A DNA stretch of 64,000 bases, taken from Cercis canadensis (lineage: Eukaryota; Streptophyta; Magnoliopsida; Fabales; Fabaceae). The notes beneath the pieces were generated by a model. It was not told the DNA's origin. It did no database searches and was given only the letters and a program-made list of their open reading frames with translations. The DNA is taken from assembly GCA_003255065.1 (NCBI GenBank), contig QAOA01006949.1, forward strand, positions 4,899 to 68,898, read 5' to 3'. The position numbers were made by a program, and so were the translations under genes. Within the stretch, counting starts at the first letter, position 1; every line of letters begins with the position of its first letter. Positions 25,201 through 37,973 of this stretch are shown here, in pieces.

Positions 25201-28200
25201 AAATTTGAGCTCATTTCATCTCAAGTGGGTCGACTACCAGAGGAGCAATACGTTGGGTACTTCATGAGTGGCTTGCAACCCCTCATTCGGCGACGGGTTC
25301 GCACCTTGAACCCCACATCCCGGCCACAGCTCATGAAGATGGCTAGAGACATCAAAGAAGAGATGACCGGAGATGACGAAGTGGGTGAGAAGCATTATCG
25401 AGGTCGTCAATGGGGTCAAGCGAGTCGCGCTCCTACCCGGCCCACAGAGAACTGGGCTTCTCTAATTCGATGGGTCAATCTTCAAACTCGGAGGGGTGGA
25501 GTCCGGGTCAGGTTCACCATCAATCTTCGGGTCCGATCCATACCAAATTTCCCTCGTCTTCTCCGTCCGATTCTAGGCACGTTCGACGCAGCAATGGTGA
25601 TCGCAAGGGTGGCGATGGAGATCGCAAAGGTCTACCCGAAAAGACCAGGGGGTTGCGCCATATCCCTTACCCCGAGATGATGAAGCGACAAGCCAAGGGG
25701 CTGTGCTTCCGTTGCGGCGAAAAATATCATCCCTTGCACCAGTGTGCCAACAGACAGCTTTGCCTGTTGGTGTTGGGGGAGCATGAGACCTTAAACTCGG
25801 AGGGTGAGATCGTTGCCATAGAGGTTGACGATTTAGAGGAAGAGGCAGAACTGGAATGCAAGGCTATGGGGCTTTTCAGTTTGGGGAAGGAGGACAGAAC
25901 AGCCAATCAAACTATGAGAATTGATGGTGTGCTACAAGGTGTAGCGGTGGTAGTTTTAGTAGACAGTGGGGCAACTCACAATTTTATCTCCACCCAATTA
26001 ACACAAGCCTTGGGATTGAAGGTGTACTCTACAGAGAGGCTAGGAATTAGACTTGGTGATGGGCATCGTGTAATTGCCCAGGGAAAATGCTCTGGTTTGC
26101 TCATTCGGTTTGGGGAGATTGACCTCCAAATCGATGCTTATGTCTTGGAGTTAGGAGGTATGGATGTGATTTTAGGTGTAGCTTGGTTGAAGACATTGGG
26201 GAAGGTTTTGATGGATTGGCATGACATGACCATGGAATTTCAACAAGGGGGGAGGAAGGTGGTTTTGCAAGGAAATTCGGGAAATGATATGTCAGCACAT
26301 TGCAGGCAGTCAAGAGTCCCCAAGTCAGCTCCATTACACAGTTTTTTGGAGGCAATGTCTGTGGAGATAGGAGGAATTAGATGGTTGCATACCCTCATTG
26401 CATTGGAAGTTGGGGCACATAATGCATTATCAGAACAACAGCAGCAAGAGTTGACAAGTGTGATGAACAATTATGCTGGGGTTTTTTTGGAAAATAACGG
26501 ACTACCCCCTAAGAGATAGTGTGAGCATTCTATTGTTCTACTAGAGGGGCAGGGACCAATCAATGTGCGACCTTACCAATATCCTCACCACCACAAGGAA
26601 GAAATCGAGAGGCAAGTGACTGAAATGCTCCATACAGGTATTATTCAACATAGTTCCAGCCCTTTCTCTAGTCCTGTACTGCTCATTAAGAAGAAGGATG
26701 ACACTTGGAGGCTATGTGTAGACTATAGGGCTTTAAATAAGGTTACTATCCCAGACAAATACCCCATACCTGTGGTGGATGAACTTTTAGATGAACTTCA
26801 TGGTGCTAGATTTTTCTCGAAACTAGACTTAAAATCTGGATTTCACCAAATAAAGGTCAACAAGGCTGATGTTCCCAAGACTGCTTTCCGTACTCATAAT
26901 GGGCATTACGAATTTTTAGTAATGCCCTTCGGACTCACTAATGCCCCGGCAACATTTCAAGCAGCTATGAACGACTTGTTTAGGCCTTTCCTCTGCAAGT
27001 TTGTGCTGGTTTTCTTCGATGACATTCTGATTTATAGCTCTGACTGGTCATTACATTTACAGCACCTCGACAAGGTGCTTGCGGTTTTGTCCAAGCACCA
27101 ATTTGTAGTAAACAGAAAAAAATGCAGCTTTGGGAGGAATTCAGTGGAGTACCTTGGGCATATCATCTTCGGAAAAGGGGTTGCAGCTGACCCTGCTAAG
27201 ATACAAGCCATGTTAGATTGGCCGATTCCCAAAAATGTTAAAGGAGTAAGGGGATTCCTCGGCTTGATTGGCTACTATCGCAAATTTGTGGTAGGATATG
27301 GTCAGATTGCCAAACCTCTGACTCAGCTTACCAAAAAGGATAATTTCCAATGGGGACCAGCAGCATTGGAGGCTTTTGAGGCACTCAAAAGGATCATGAC
27401 TACTTCTCCGGTGCTTGCCCTTCCAGATTTTTTAAAGCCTTTTGAGGTAGAGTGTGATGCTTCAGGTACGGGGGTAGGAGCAGTCCTAATGCAAAACTGC
27501 AAACCTATTGCCTATTTCAGCAAGGCTTTCTCAAGCAGCCATGTCACTAAATCTGCCTATGACAAGGAACTCATGGCCTTGGTGCTCGCGGTACAGCACT
27601 GGAGACATTACCTCTTAGGTAGGGCTTTCATCATTTACACTGACCAAAGGAGCTTGAAACACTTGTTGCAGCAGAAAATAACCACCCCCAATCAACAATC
27701 ATGGATGGCAAAGCTCTTAGGGTATCACTTTCAAGTAGTGTACAAGCCGGGGCCTGAGAACAAGGCGGCTAATGCACTGTCACACTTGCATGAGGCTGCA
27801 GAATTTCATGCTATCATCTCCTAACCGGTGTGGTTAGAAGGAGACCCGATTGCGAATGAGGTACAGCATGATCCACACCTCAAACAGGTCATTTCTGACC
27901 TGCACAAAGACCCACATTCTAGACCTGGTTTCACACATCAGCAGGGGGTTCTTCTCTACAAGGACCGTTTAGTCATACCTGCTAGTTCACCTCATATTCA
28001 GTTGCTACTAAAGGAGTTCCATTCCTCTCCTACCGGTGGTCACTCAGGTTTTCTAAGAACCTACCGAAGGATTGCCGGCAATCTATATTGGGTTGGAATG
28101 AAAAAATGCATTCAGGAATTTGTCAAGTCTTGTGACACTTGCCAAAGACAGAAATACGCAGCAACCTCCCCAGCAGGATTACTCCAACCACTACAAGTTC

Positions 28201-31200
28201 CAAACCAGATTTGGGAGGATATCTCCATGGATTTCATAACAGGCCTTCCAAAGTCTAAAGGGCATGAAGCAATCTTAGTAGTGGTAGACAGACTCTCAAA
28301 ATATGGCCACTTTATTCTGTTAAAACATCCCTATACAGCTAAGATTGTGGCCGAACTCTTTGTTAAGGAGATTGTTAGGCTCCATGGGATCCCACAATCC
28401 ATAATCAGTGACCGTGACCCGTTGTTCCTAAGTAATTTATGGAGAGAACTCTTTCGCATGCAAGGCACAATGTTGAAGATGAGTTCCTCTTATCACCCGG
28501 AGACAGATGGTCAAACCAAAATCTTGAACAGATGCCTCGAGACTTACTTATGCTGCTTCGCTTCTGAACAACCCAAAAATTGGGCATATTGGGTATCTTG
28601 GGCAGAGTTATGGTATAATACTTCTTTCCATGCTTCTACCGGGTTTACTCCTTTTGAGATTGTCTATGGGAGAAAGGTCCCTACCTTAACTAAACACTTG
28701 TGGAGTGAGACTAAAGTGGAGGCAGTGGCTGTTGAGCTAAGTGATAGGGATGAGGCATTAAACCAGCTCAAACAAAATCTGAACAGGGCTCAAGACCACA
28801 TGAAAAGGTTTGCTGATAGACACAGAACCTTGCAATCTTATCAAGTTGGGGAATGGGTTTTCCTAAAGTTGCGTCCTCATAGGCAGCAAACAGTCCATAG
28901 GAGAATCAATCAAAAACTGGCTGCTCGATACTATGGTCCCTATCAGATTTTGGCAAAATATGGGGTGGTAGCTTACAAGCTGAAGCTTCCTTCCCTTGCA
29001 AGGGTTCATCCAGTTTTCCATGTTTCCCAATTAAAGAGGGCAATTGGGGACTATTTTGTTGACCCTGTGTTACCTATCGGTCTCGAGGAGGAATCAGATG
29101 GCAGTGTAGAACCCGAAGAAATACTGGCCAGCAGGGACATAATAAGGGCCGGCACTCCTATCAAACAGTGGTTGGTTAAATGGAAAGGTGGTTCCTCAGA
29201 TGACACTACTTGGGAGGATGANTATTCTGTTGACCCTGTGTTACCTATCGGTCTCGAGGAGGAATCAGATGGCAGTGTAGAACCCGAAGAAATACTGGCC
29301 AGCAGGGACATAATAAGGGCCGGCACTCCTATCAAACAGTGGTTGGTTAAATGGAAAGGTGGTTCCTCAGATGACACTACTTGGGAGGATGAAGAGGTGT
29401 TACAAAGCCAATTCCCCACTTACAACCTTGAGGACAAGGCTGTGCTTCCACAGGATGGCAATGATAGAATCCTACATTCAGGCGAGGGGCCAATGCTTCA
29501 TGAGCAAACTGCCAAGCCCAACATATGGAGAGTTTACTCTAGGAGAATAAAGAGTGGGGCAGAGGGGCAATCAGTTAAGAGTGGGGCAGAAGGGCAATCA
29601 GTTAGAATGTGATGAGCTGGCAGTTAGTTAGAGGGAAAGAAGGGATGCTCACGTTATGCAGGTAGTATAAGGGTGAGATTATAGGAGAGGAGAGGTAGGT
29701 TGTTTTTCATTGAGTATTTGACAGAGAATTCATTCTCTGAGGAGCCTTAGGCTCTGGGCCATTGTGACTGGTCTTTGAATTGAATAATACAATTAGTATT
29801 TGGTTCTTTTCTAGATTCTTTCCTGTGGATTTACTGTTGTCTTTCTGGTATCCTAACATCATCCAAGCTGTTTCACAAAAGAAAACAAGAAGATCCTTTT
29901 AACAAAAAATAATAAAAAGGAGAAAAGATCCTTAATTATTAACAGTCAAGAACCCTGTAAGAGGAACTTCTAGTTTCTCCCATTAGTAGTAATTCTTTTG
30001 CGACCCAAGTATATGGAGAGTCAAAACCATAAGAAACTCATTACGCTGCAATGCATCTATAATCTATAATAGAATAAAGTGAAGTCATTCTCGATTGGCC
30101 CTTCTTATTTCTCTGCATAACATTGCAGCAGTGAAGAGCCTGCTTTATTACAGTTTAATTTAACATTAGACTGTAACTAAACAGTCCTCTACCCATCTCC
30201 TTGATTAATCAGAGTTCTTATTATTGTGATTACTGGTTGTCATATCATAAATGATGTTGTGATACAATACCAAGTGTTAAAGTTTATCAAACATCATAGA
30301 GAAATAGCATTTCCAAGCAGAATGTTTAAAACCATTTATTTCCTTATCTTAAAACTGAATGAAATACTTTTCATAAGTGATAATTCCCTGTCAATAGAAA
30401 CCATCTCTGTTTGAAAAACAATATACACTACCAAGTTTCAGGCTTTACTGCTCCTTGTTTGTTCATATAATAGATCAAAATATATGGAAACACCAAACTA
30501 AGCAAGCAGCTGTTAATCTACCTCCAGAAAAAGATCACCAAAGGAGACTTTGTCACCAGGTTCCAAATAGAGATCAGCTCTTGCACCACTTGCTTTTGAA
30601 ATAACAGATTTCACACCTGGGGCTTTGCTCTATACAAAATATGTAGATAGATAACAAATAAAAATTCATCAAATTTAATGAACATATAATCACAAAGAAA
30701 CCAGCAGCTGACCAAAAATTAAATACAAAATTGAATGAAATGCAGCATGGACACACCTTTAGAAGACCGGTCCCAGTGACATGATCAGCATGTACATGAG
30801 TATTTATGGCATATATAAGCTGTAACCCTAGTTCTTTAACGAGGGATAAATCTCTATCCACTGTCCTATCTACTGGGTCAATCAGCTGAACATTTGACAA
30901 ATTTACAATTAATCACCAAAACAGGAGAAAACCATCATCAAATATACAAAATGCTTTCAACCCACGACAAATATGCTCACAAATGTCCAAAGACACTTTA
31001 AAAACTAGCTACTTTCCAATGCACCATATTTAAAAGTAATTTCTGAGAACATATTGCTAATTCAATTCGAAATTCTCAAAGTTGAATACTTTAAAAGATT
31101 AAAAGCATAAGCGGATAAACTTACAAGTGCTGGTTTATCTGGGCGAGAGACATCGGCGAGAAGATAAGTGTAGGTTGAGGATTCCTTCTCGAAGAGCTGG

Positions 31201-31367
31201 CGGAACAAGAGCTTAGAAGAGTTAGACGACGTAGAGTAGGAACCCATTTGCGACCTAAGCCTGGTGATTCTGGGTATTGCTCTGGAGACTGGGATCGAAG
31301 GAGAAGTTGAAGCTTTGGAAGCAAAGAGAGAGGCTTTGATGAAGGGGAATTGCAGCATTTGTATCAT
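22204..31367 (-). CDS. GLY3: Persulfide dioxygenase ETHE1 homologue (glyoxalase II-like 3), mitochondrial
   Basis: Non-haem Fe(II) enzyme of the metallo-beta-lactamase fold. The family oxidises glutathione persulfide to sulfite and glutathione in mitochondria, in sulfide and cysteine breakdown. Exons: 31125-31367, 30757-30885, 30522-30629, 23536-23670, 23412-23453, 23223-23282, 23097-23150, 22424-22448 and 22204-22283; 876 bases, 291 aa, close to my memory of the Arabidopsis length. The N-terminus is Ser/Arg-rich, as for a mitochondrial presequence; a second ATG three codons on is possible. Exon 2 has the metal motif THVHADH, exon 4 the ATPGHT metal ligand and [16 protein letters not shown], and exon 6 YPAHDY. 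Intron 3 (23671-30521) is inflated by a 6.1-kb retrotransposon. Intron 5 starts with GC rather than GT (CAG|GCAAG at 23411-23410). All exons look intact. Confidence 0.93.
22771..22786. repeat. (AC)n microsatellite in an ETHE1 intron
   Basis: A run of about eight AC units in intron 7 of ETHE1. Confidence 0.8.
23681..24376. repeat. Three tandem 232-bp units spanning the host/5'-LTR junction
   Basis: The units 23681-23912, 23913-24144 and 24145-24376 are near-identical. Each holds 47 bases of host intron next to the ETHE1 exon 4 acceptor, then the first 185 bases of the LTR. Copies 2 and 3 share two changes (TGATTG for TGATAG; CAAG for CAGG) that copy 1 and the 3' LTR lack. The break between units is at a shared AT dinucleotide. 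Confidence 0.92.
23723..23727. other. Target site duplication, left copy (TCATC)
   Basis: TCATC immediately precedes the 5' LTR terminus TGATAG and is matched by TCATC at 29859-29863. Confidence 0.85.
23728..24588 (+). repeat. 5' LTR, enlarged by two extra 232-bp units
   Basis: It begins TGATAGAATCC and ends TATCCTAACA. The length of 861 bases equals the 397 of the 3' LTR plus exactly 2 x 232. The LTR also contains an internal imperfect direct repeat of about 26 bases (GAGTGGGGCAGAgGGGCAATC). The sequence just inside (TTGGTCCGACCTGCCGG, from 24591) occupies the primer-binding-site position; I could not name the tRNA. Confidence 0.9.
24655..25680 (+). pseudogene. Retrotransposon gag region (interrupted)
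   Basis: Begins at ATG 24655 with a coiled-coil-like start ([19 protein letters not shown]). It continues through a capsid-type domain ([45 protein letters not shown]). An in-frame TAA at 24964-24966 interrupts it just before YFEVQ. After about 25,400 the sensible frame moves to the one that carries the zinc knuckle. This shift lies upstream of the knuckle, so a mutation is likelier than programmed frameshifting. Confidence 0.85.
25410..29612 (+). pseudogene. Retrotransposon gag C-terminus and pol polyprotein (interrupted)
   Basis: One frame runs through the zinc knuckle ([14 protein letters not shown], near 25,705), aspartic protease ([11 protein letters not shown]), reverse transcriptase ([21 protein letters not shown]), RNase H ([24 protein letters not shown]), integrase (zinc finger ending CDTCQRQK; core with DFITGLPKS and ISDRDPLF) and chromodomain (WLVKWKG, TWED). 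In-frame stops occur at TAG 26517-26519, between protease and reverse transcriptase, and TAA 27822-27824, between RNase H and integrase. The chromodomain segment appears twice around the N at 29222 (offset 171 bases), which is probably an assembly artefact. The frame continues into the 3' LTR and ends at 29612. Confidence 0.9.
29462..29858 (+). repeat. 3' LTR
   Basis: 397 bases, TGATAGAATCC to TATCCTAACA, followed by the target duplication TCATC. It differs from the 5' LTR (copy 1 plus the tail) at three sites: GGCGAGG/GGCAAGG, TTGACAGAG/TTGATAGAG and ACTGTTGT/ACTATTGT. Confidence 0.93.
29859..29863. other. Target site duplication, right copy (TCATC)
   Basis: Directly follows the CA terminus of the 3' LTR and matches 23723-23727. 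Confidence 0.85.
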
Positions 31368-34300
31368 TATCTGATAACAGAAGTAAGAGATAGCTGGAAT
31401 ATTCTTGTTGTTTTGGGGGTGAAAAGTCCTATAATTACCAAGTTGATGACGTTGTTTTCGATCGATTGGGCATAGCTATTGCCGGCATTGGAGGACAAAG
31501 CTAATTGTTAAGGTCACTGCTCCATTGCTGCGGGTGCTGCCTCAGCTCGCACTACTTTTGCTCCATTGCTGAGGGTGGATCGTTGTCTTTTCCTGTTTTT
31601 CTTTATTCCTTTATTTTAGCCAATGAGAATTGCAAGCTGCATTGGATCAGGCCAAGTGCCTAATTCCTATTGTTCTTCCTAATTCCTTTAGTGGTGACAT
31701 CATAAATGATTTTTTTTGCACATAAAAGTTATACAAAATTCTTAAATAATGAAAATTAGAATATATATTATTTAGTATTAGAAAACATAATACCAATGTC
31801 TCATAATAGAAATGAAAGTGTATCATGTCACATAAAGTAACAATTTTGAACTCATCTAGGCTTGAGATTAAATGGTTAAAAGGCTCACTTTATAAGGACA
31901 TCTTGTGTTTGGGGCCCCTTAATAAAAAAAAAAAAAGTTCTCAAAACATTTTTCACATAAGGTTATAATTTTGGGTGTTTTAATAACATGACTTTTAAAA
32001 TAGAAATAACTTATCATAAATTTATTAAGTATGTTTTATCCAAAATGTGGTATTAGACTAAGGTTTTCACGATAAAAAAAAAAAAAGTTAATAATTTTGA
32101 TATTCATATATTGAATATCTTCTTTTATTTATCATTCATACTGAAGAAATTCTTATATTTGAGTCAAATAGCGAATAATTAAGAATTAAATGTTAAAATT
32201 TGATCTGCTGAAGTATCTTTGCATGGTTGCATGCCCAAATTATAATGCTAGTTTACAAATGAAAGAAAGAAAGAAATGACAAGAAAAGAGGAATTCATAA
32301 AAAAAATCTCTCATTAATAAATTTTAGAAACATCAAGTTTTCAAATGAACTTGAGTTCCCCTAAAGACATAAACCCCCAACTTTTTAATGATATAGAGCA
32401 TGTTTGGATTAGATTATAGGTAAAATTGATTAATTATGAACAAAATTGGATTTAGAGAGAATTGATTTTGAAAGAATATTAATAAATTTTTGCGAGTTAT
32501 CATTGGCATCAACATTTAAATGGTCAAATGGCAGATCCTATATAATTTGTGGCCATAACACCTTAATTAGAGAACAAGCAAAACAATAACATGTGCTCAA
32601 TCTCAATGGTCTCTATATATAGTTCCATGCATAAAGGGCAAGACACACATCTTGCATATCAAATTTGTTTGCATAGACTCCCCTAATTGGAAGAATAGAG
32701 CAAACAAAAAGATTTTCAAATTTCATACAATTTTTCTGCTTTCCACAAGTTTGTCCATTCAAATAAACAATGGAGTGTATTTATTCAAAGAAGCTTGATC
32801 CACTTTACTTTACTGTTACTTATGATCCATTGTACTTATGGTTAGGTTTCTGAGCCTTCTCCAAATTCTAACATTAGGATTGCAAAACTTGCCAAAGATA
32901 TAAGTGATTAATGGCTTGTTTGGAAAGGTAGGATTAGGAACCTAACACATATCATAGCATTAGAAAACAAAGTGTAATATATCAGATCAATTTTCTCGTA
33001 ACATGCATTGCCAACATTATCTATCAATAAAGAAAGTTTAGTTGGACAACCCATAAAAGTAAATCAAAGATAAAATAATAGTAACATCTTTTGAAAAAGA
33101 AGATTTGAGGTTTGAACGATTTGATTTAACAATTGTTTTTGCCACTTATTTCTCTAGTATACATGACCCAATTATTAACTTTAAATTCCCTAAAATTAGT
33201 TGTAATCTATGCAACGCACAAACAGTTATTTAAACAAATAAATTAGACTCGTGAAAAAAAAAATAAAAAAAACAACCAAAAAAAAAATAAGTACAATAGT
33301 TATAAATAATTTTATTCACAAAAAAAATACTTTCTTAAAGTGATATATATATATATATATATATATATACTTGAATGATAATTTATAAACTTTTGAAAAT
33401 TGACTGATCTCTAATCAACCACTTTAAAAAAATCTAATCTATGTGAACGCGATTTTAATGTCTGCTTATTTTGTGAGTTTCCGCGTAGCAAACGAGTATA
33501 TCATCTCGGACGGTGATATTTAGATTCGAACGTCGGAAACTTCCTTATCCATAAAGGATATATCGGGTCCCACCCGAAAGACCAAAGTGTCCCCTCAGTC
33601 TCAAGAGCTAATACACATGTACCAGTTGGATACATTTGTCTCAAGTCCGAACTCGTAGGGAGCTGCTTATGTATCTAGTGTAACGTAGAGCACATTTAAC
33701 AACATAAATGCCAATCAAAATGCCACGTAAGACAAGAGATAACATGCCAATTGGATATGTCTGGTATTACTTGCTTTCGTAATGGAGTTGTTCATTTTAG
33801 CTTTTGTTTTTTTGTAACATGATAGTGGGGTTAGCCTTAGGCTTTTACCAAAACAGAAAAAAGGACACATTAGTATAATTAGTTCACGATTTTTCAAAAA
33901 GATTCAAATTTTCTATTTTTAGATAAAAGGAATGCATCAAAATAAAAAGAATGTTAAAAAATAAGAAGAGACCCCTAAAATCCGAGAAAGACAAATAGAT
34001 AGATGACGAAAACGAATGGCCTAATTTGAAATAAGATATATAAATAAAAAATGCATTAAAAAATTAAAAGAACAAATAAAATATTTTTCTTTTCCTTGGT
34101 GGGAGTTTAATATCTAGGTTGCAACGCCATAAAAAGAAAGAATAAATAATAATTGAAATTTTGACCGCAATCGATGCCATTCACATGTGACGTGACCGCG
34201 AAAGCTTATACAGGCTACATGCTGTGATTTGATGTTATCGTACGTGTGTATCCCTATCTACTATTCATTAGGTGGGACCGCCAAGATTGCTGACTCATCT

Positions 34301-35091
34301 CTATTTCCTTTTCATCAGAAACAGATCACGCGCTATTCCCACAGAAAACACACGGTTCGCAGTTGCTCCTCATGATTGATTCCCTGTGCTTTTGCCCAGG
34401 CGATAACCACCTCTCTGAACACGTCCCATAGAAATAGGACCTGCCTCAGTTGTTAGAGAATTGTGGGTGTCGACACGTATTGGACCCTTCGAATAACAAG
34501 TGGCATTCAACAGACAGTCCACATTGCTTCGCTTAATTGCTCGTTTCACGATCCACATTGCTTCGCTTAAATGCTCCTTCCCTCGCTGTGTTAAGCGGTT
34601 CTGCAACTCGTCGCCGGTTACTTCCCCCTACGGCAGCGTTTTACCGTTTCATGGTTTATAGGGACAGAAATTTGAATTCACTTCACTTCTGATAATTTTT
34701 TTATTTCCTTCTGCCGTCACTTCGTCCCCAAAAGGTGCACAAGTTTGATTGGAATCTCTTCCAATTTATTGGACTCAAAATCATTTTTTTGCCGTGTCTC
34801 TGATTTGTGTTCATTGCTGACGTCTTTTTAGCTCAGTATCTTTCTTTCTGGATTGAATATTCGCCTTTTGATGACTGGTTTGTGAGGGAGGACTTTGTTT
34901 TCAATATTTGAGATTTGCGATTTCTTTTGGGATGCTTTTTGGACTATATCGGATTCAATGTGTTAATTTGGATTGAAGGGTGTCTTTTGAACTCTTAGAG
35001 TTTGAATCTTTTCAGATGAATAAGAAGATTCGGTTACTGGGTTTTTATTTTTGAGGGGTTGGTGAGAGGGGGTTTGAATTTGGAGGAGAGG
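31368..35091. other. Divergent intergenic region between ETHE1 and NTMC2T6
   Basis: 3.7 kb between two genes transcribed away from each other. It contains an (AT)n microsatellite at about 33341-33369. An unusually GC-balanced stretch lies at about 33,470-33,690, possibly the remnant of a mobile element. A short direct repeat (TCCACATTGCTTCGCTTAA) occurs at 34518 and 34552. No supported gene. The last 400 or so bases probably hold the NTMC2T6 leader. Confidence 0.5.
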
Positions 35092-37880
35092 ATGGATATA
35101 ACGGAGGCTACAATCTTGCATCATGTGGGCATTGTGTTATTGTCTCTTTGGTTGCTGTCTTCATTCAACTGGTGCCACCCGGTGGCTTATTTTATAGCTT
35201 TCATCTACCTCTATCTGGTAAGAATCATTACTGTCTGCTCTGGCTTTATCCTATAGTCAATTTGAGCATTTTACAAATTTCATGCGTTTATTTTTAGTTT
35301 CATGGTTTCTTTCTGTTTTCAGCTCTTTATGATTATTGTTTTCGCTTCTGTTTGTTATTTTTTTATTGGGTTAATTGAAAAGCAAAAATAAATGGGCCCT
35401 TCTGAATGCAGGGAACGAGAATCATATTCTGTATTTTATCTGTTTAAGGGATTTTTAAACGATAATGAAAAGGATAATGAAAAGAATGTGAAATGTGTAG
35501 CTGACCGTGATATTTTCCTTCTCCTTTTCCTTTTATAGGTTCATGAATGTTATGTTACAAGACTGAGGAAGAAGGTACAGTTTGAGGAGAAGAGACAAGC
35601 TAATCAGAGAAGGGTAATTTTATCATTCTCAACCTGGTTATTTGATTGCATGGCAGTATTGGACTATTGGGTATTTCACTTCTTGTTCTTCTGGGTTTAT
35701 GAGATTTGAGGGGGAAAATAATAAATTGAAAGTAAATATCTAAAAGGGGAAAAAGGAAACAAATTTTGTAGCATAGATCTCACTTTAAACCACCCCTCAG
35801 ACCCCAATAATAGAATCTGACGTTGAGAGCAGGAAACGAGGTTAAAACCCACATCTTAAGTCTCTTCAATGCATTATTACTTATCAAAGGAAGTTCTCTC
35901 TGGTGGAAATTCAAGATTAATGTTTTATTTTTCTAAGAAAAATGCTGCTCATCAGAGAAAGGGAAAGAAATTTATAAAACTTCATTAAAGGATTAAAAAA
36001 AAGAAGCGTACATAGTAATCACCTTGGTTCTTTTAGTAGCTTGTTTTGCTGTTATCACAGCAAGTCTTAATTTTTATGTCTTGTGGTATTGTAATTGGGC
36101 TTTGAAAGTGATAACTTTCATAATGACCTTTCTTGTACTTCAGGTGCTTGCTGATTCTGAAACAGTACGGTGGTTAAACCATGCAATTGAAAACATATGG
36201 CCCATATGCATGGAACAAATTTGCTCTCAGCAGATTCTGCTCCCCATCATACCTTGGTTCTTAGAGAAATACAAACCTTGGACTGCTGTATGTATGACTA
36301 GAACTTCTTATTTAAATATATTTAATTATCTTGATCTATCAATTTGAACTTTGAACATGCCTTACTTGATAAGTGTTTAAATGTTGATATCTTATATGAA
36401 TTTCATATTGTTTGACGAGACATTGAGCTTGAGATATCTAAACGTTATTCTTTATTTTTTTCCTTTTTTTAATTTTGTTAATTTTTATATTAGTGTTTGA
36501 ATATAAAATTGTCCCTTTGACTGAGGGTATTTATCAGATATTGATGACTAAATATTATATTTGCAGAAAAAAGCTGTGGTTCAGCACCTGTATATGGGAA
36601 GAAACCCCCCTTTGTTTACTGAAATGAGGGTGCTTCGCCAGTGTAATGATGATCACTTGGTACGTTGAATTTTAAAGCAGCATATCAGATTGATGTCTTT
36701 GTCTTCAGCATTTGTAGCTGAAGATTTTCTTCCACATGATCTAGATATTGCAGTGTGATCAATGCAGGTTCTGGAGTTAGGAATGAACTTCCTCACGGCT
36801 GATGATATGAGTGCAATACTTGCTGTGAAACTAAGGAAAAGATTGGGGTTTGGGATGTCGGCAAAGCTGCACATAACCGGCATGCATGTTGAAGGGAAGG
36901 TGAGGATATGGAATTAAAACTTTATGGTAACATATTTTGGTGATTATTTACTGAATAAAAATTGGTGCATTAAGGAATCTTTTTTCGAAGGAACTTCAAA
37001 TATTTCTCACGTGCGATTCAATTACTTCAAAGTGTCATTTTTTGTAAAGAGAAAGGACATTGTGGTGTAGTGAGGAATGAAGGTTAATGGTGGTTTATTG
37101 TTTGTAATTTAATAATTTAGTAATTGATATTATAGGAAAGATACCAGCGATAAAGGGATGAGGGAAAGAGTTAAAAGTTTTCCAAATATAATTACATATT
37201 TCACCATTCTTCTTAAATAGTATAATAATATATTTCAGTAATTTTCTCTTGCATTTTCCAAGTTACTTTCACCTTTATCATTCTTGAATGAGTAATTTTA
37301 AGACAATTATTGGGGCTCAAATTCATCATGAAATTCATATATGTAGATTCTATATATATATCTTGTTAGGAATTTAGGGGAGAGAGTAAAAAAGTAAAAT
37401 TTGGATTTTCTGTATTATCTATTCTATCTCTTCTCTAGGTCTTGGTTGGGGTAAAGTTTCTCCGAACATGGCCTTACCTTGGCCGTTTGAGGGTATGCTT
37501 TGCTGAACCTCCGTATTTTCAAATGACTGTCAAACCTGTCTTTAATCATGGACTTGATGTGACTGAAGTCCCAGGGATTGCTGGGTGGCTAGTAAGTATA
37601 GCTTGCATTTTTGTGTAATAATTGTTTTCTTTCATTTTCATTTTCTTCCTTTCAAACTGTAATTTATTGCTTATTTGCATGTTCTTCAATTAATTTGTGT
37701 TATCTTGAATTTTTCTTTCAATCAGGATAAGCTTCTGTCCATTGCTTTTGAACAGACTCTTGTTGAGGTGAAGTTTGTATCCTATGACTCCTAATTTCAC
37801 CTTGTTATTTTAATTGTATATGTTGAAATTTTTAGCTAAATGAGATGTCAAATGTGATAAATATAGAAATGTCTTGGAAT

Positions 37881-37973
<93 letters not shown>

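Larger units (their letters stand above)
23728..29858 (+). mobile_element. Ty3-type LTR retrotransposon (chromovirus) in ETHE1 intron 3
   Basis: Complete element with 5' LTR 23728-24588, 3' LTR 29462-29858 and TCATC target duplications on both sides. Domain order is gag, zinc knuckle, protease, reverse transcriptase, RNase H, integrase, chromodomain, which is the Ty3 order; the chromodomain places it among chromoviruses. The short 397-bp LTR fits Reina-like lineages better than Tekay, but I did not resolve this. It is antisense to ETHE1, and its 5' end lies 57 bases from the exon 4 acceptor. The LTRs differ at 3 of 397 sites, so the insertion is recent. The coding region is nevertheless broken by three in-frame stops and one frameshift. 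Confidence 0.95.

Noticed and set aside
25235..25420. Programmed ribosomal frameshift between gag and pol of the retrotransposon
   Set aside because: The frame change comes before the zinc knuckle, which belongs to gag, and the element has other stops; a mutation is simpler.
33470..33690. tRNA gene (GATTCGAAC phrase)
   Set aside because: A B-box-like string is present, but I could not form acceptor or anticodon stems around it.
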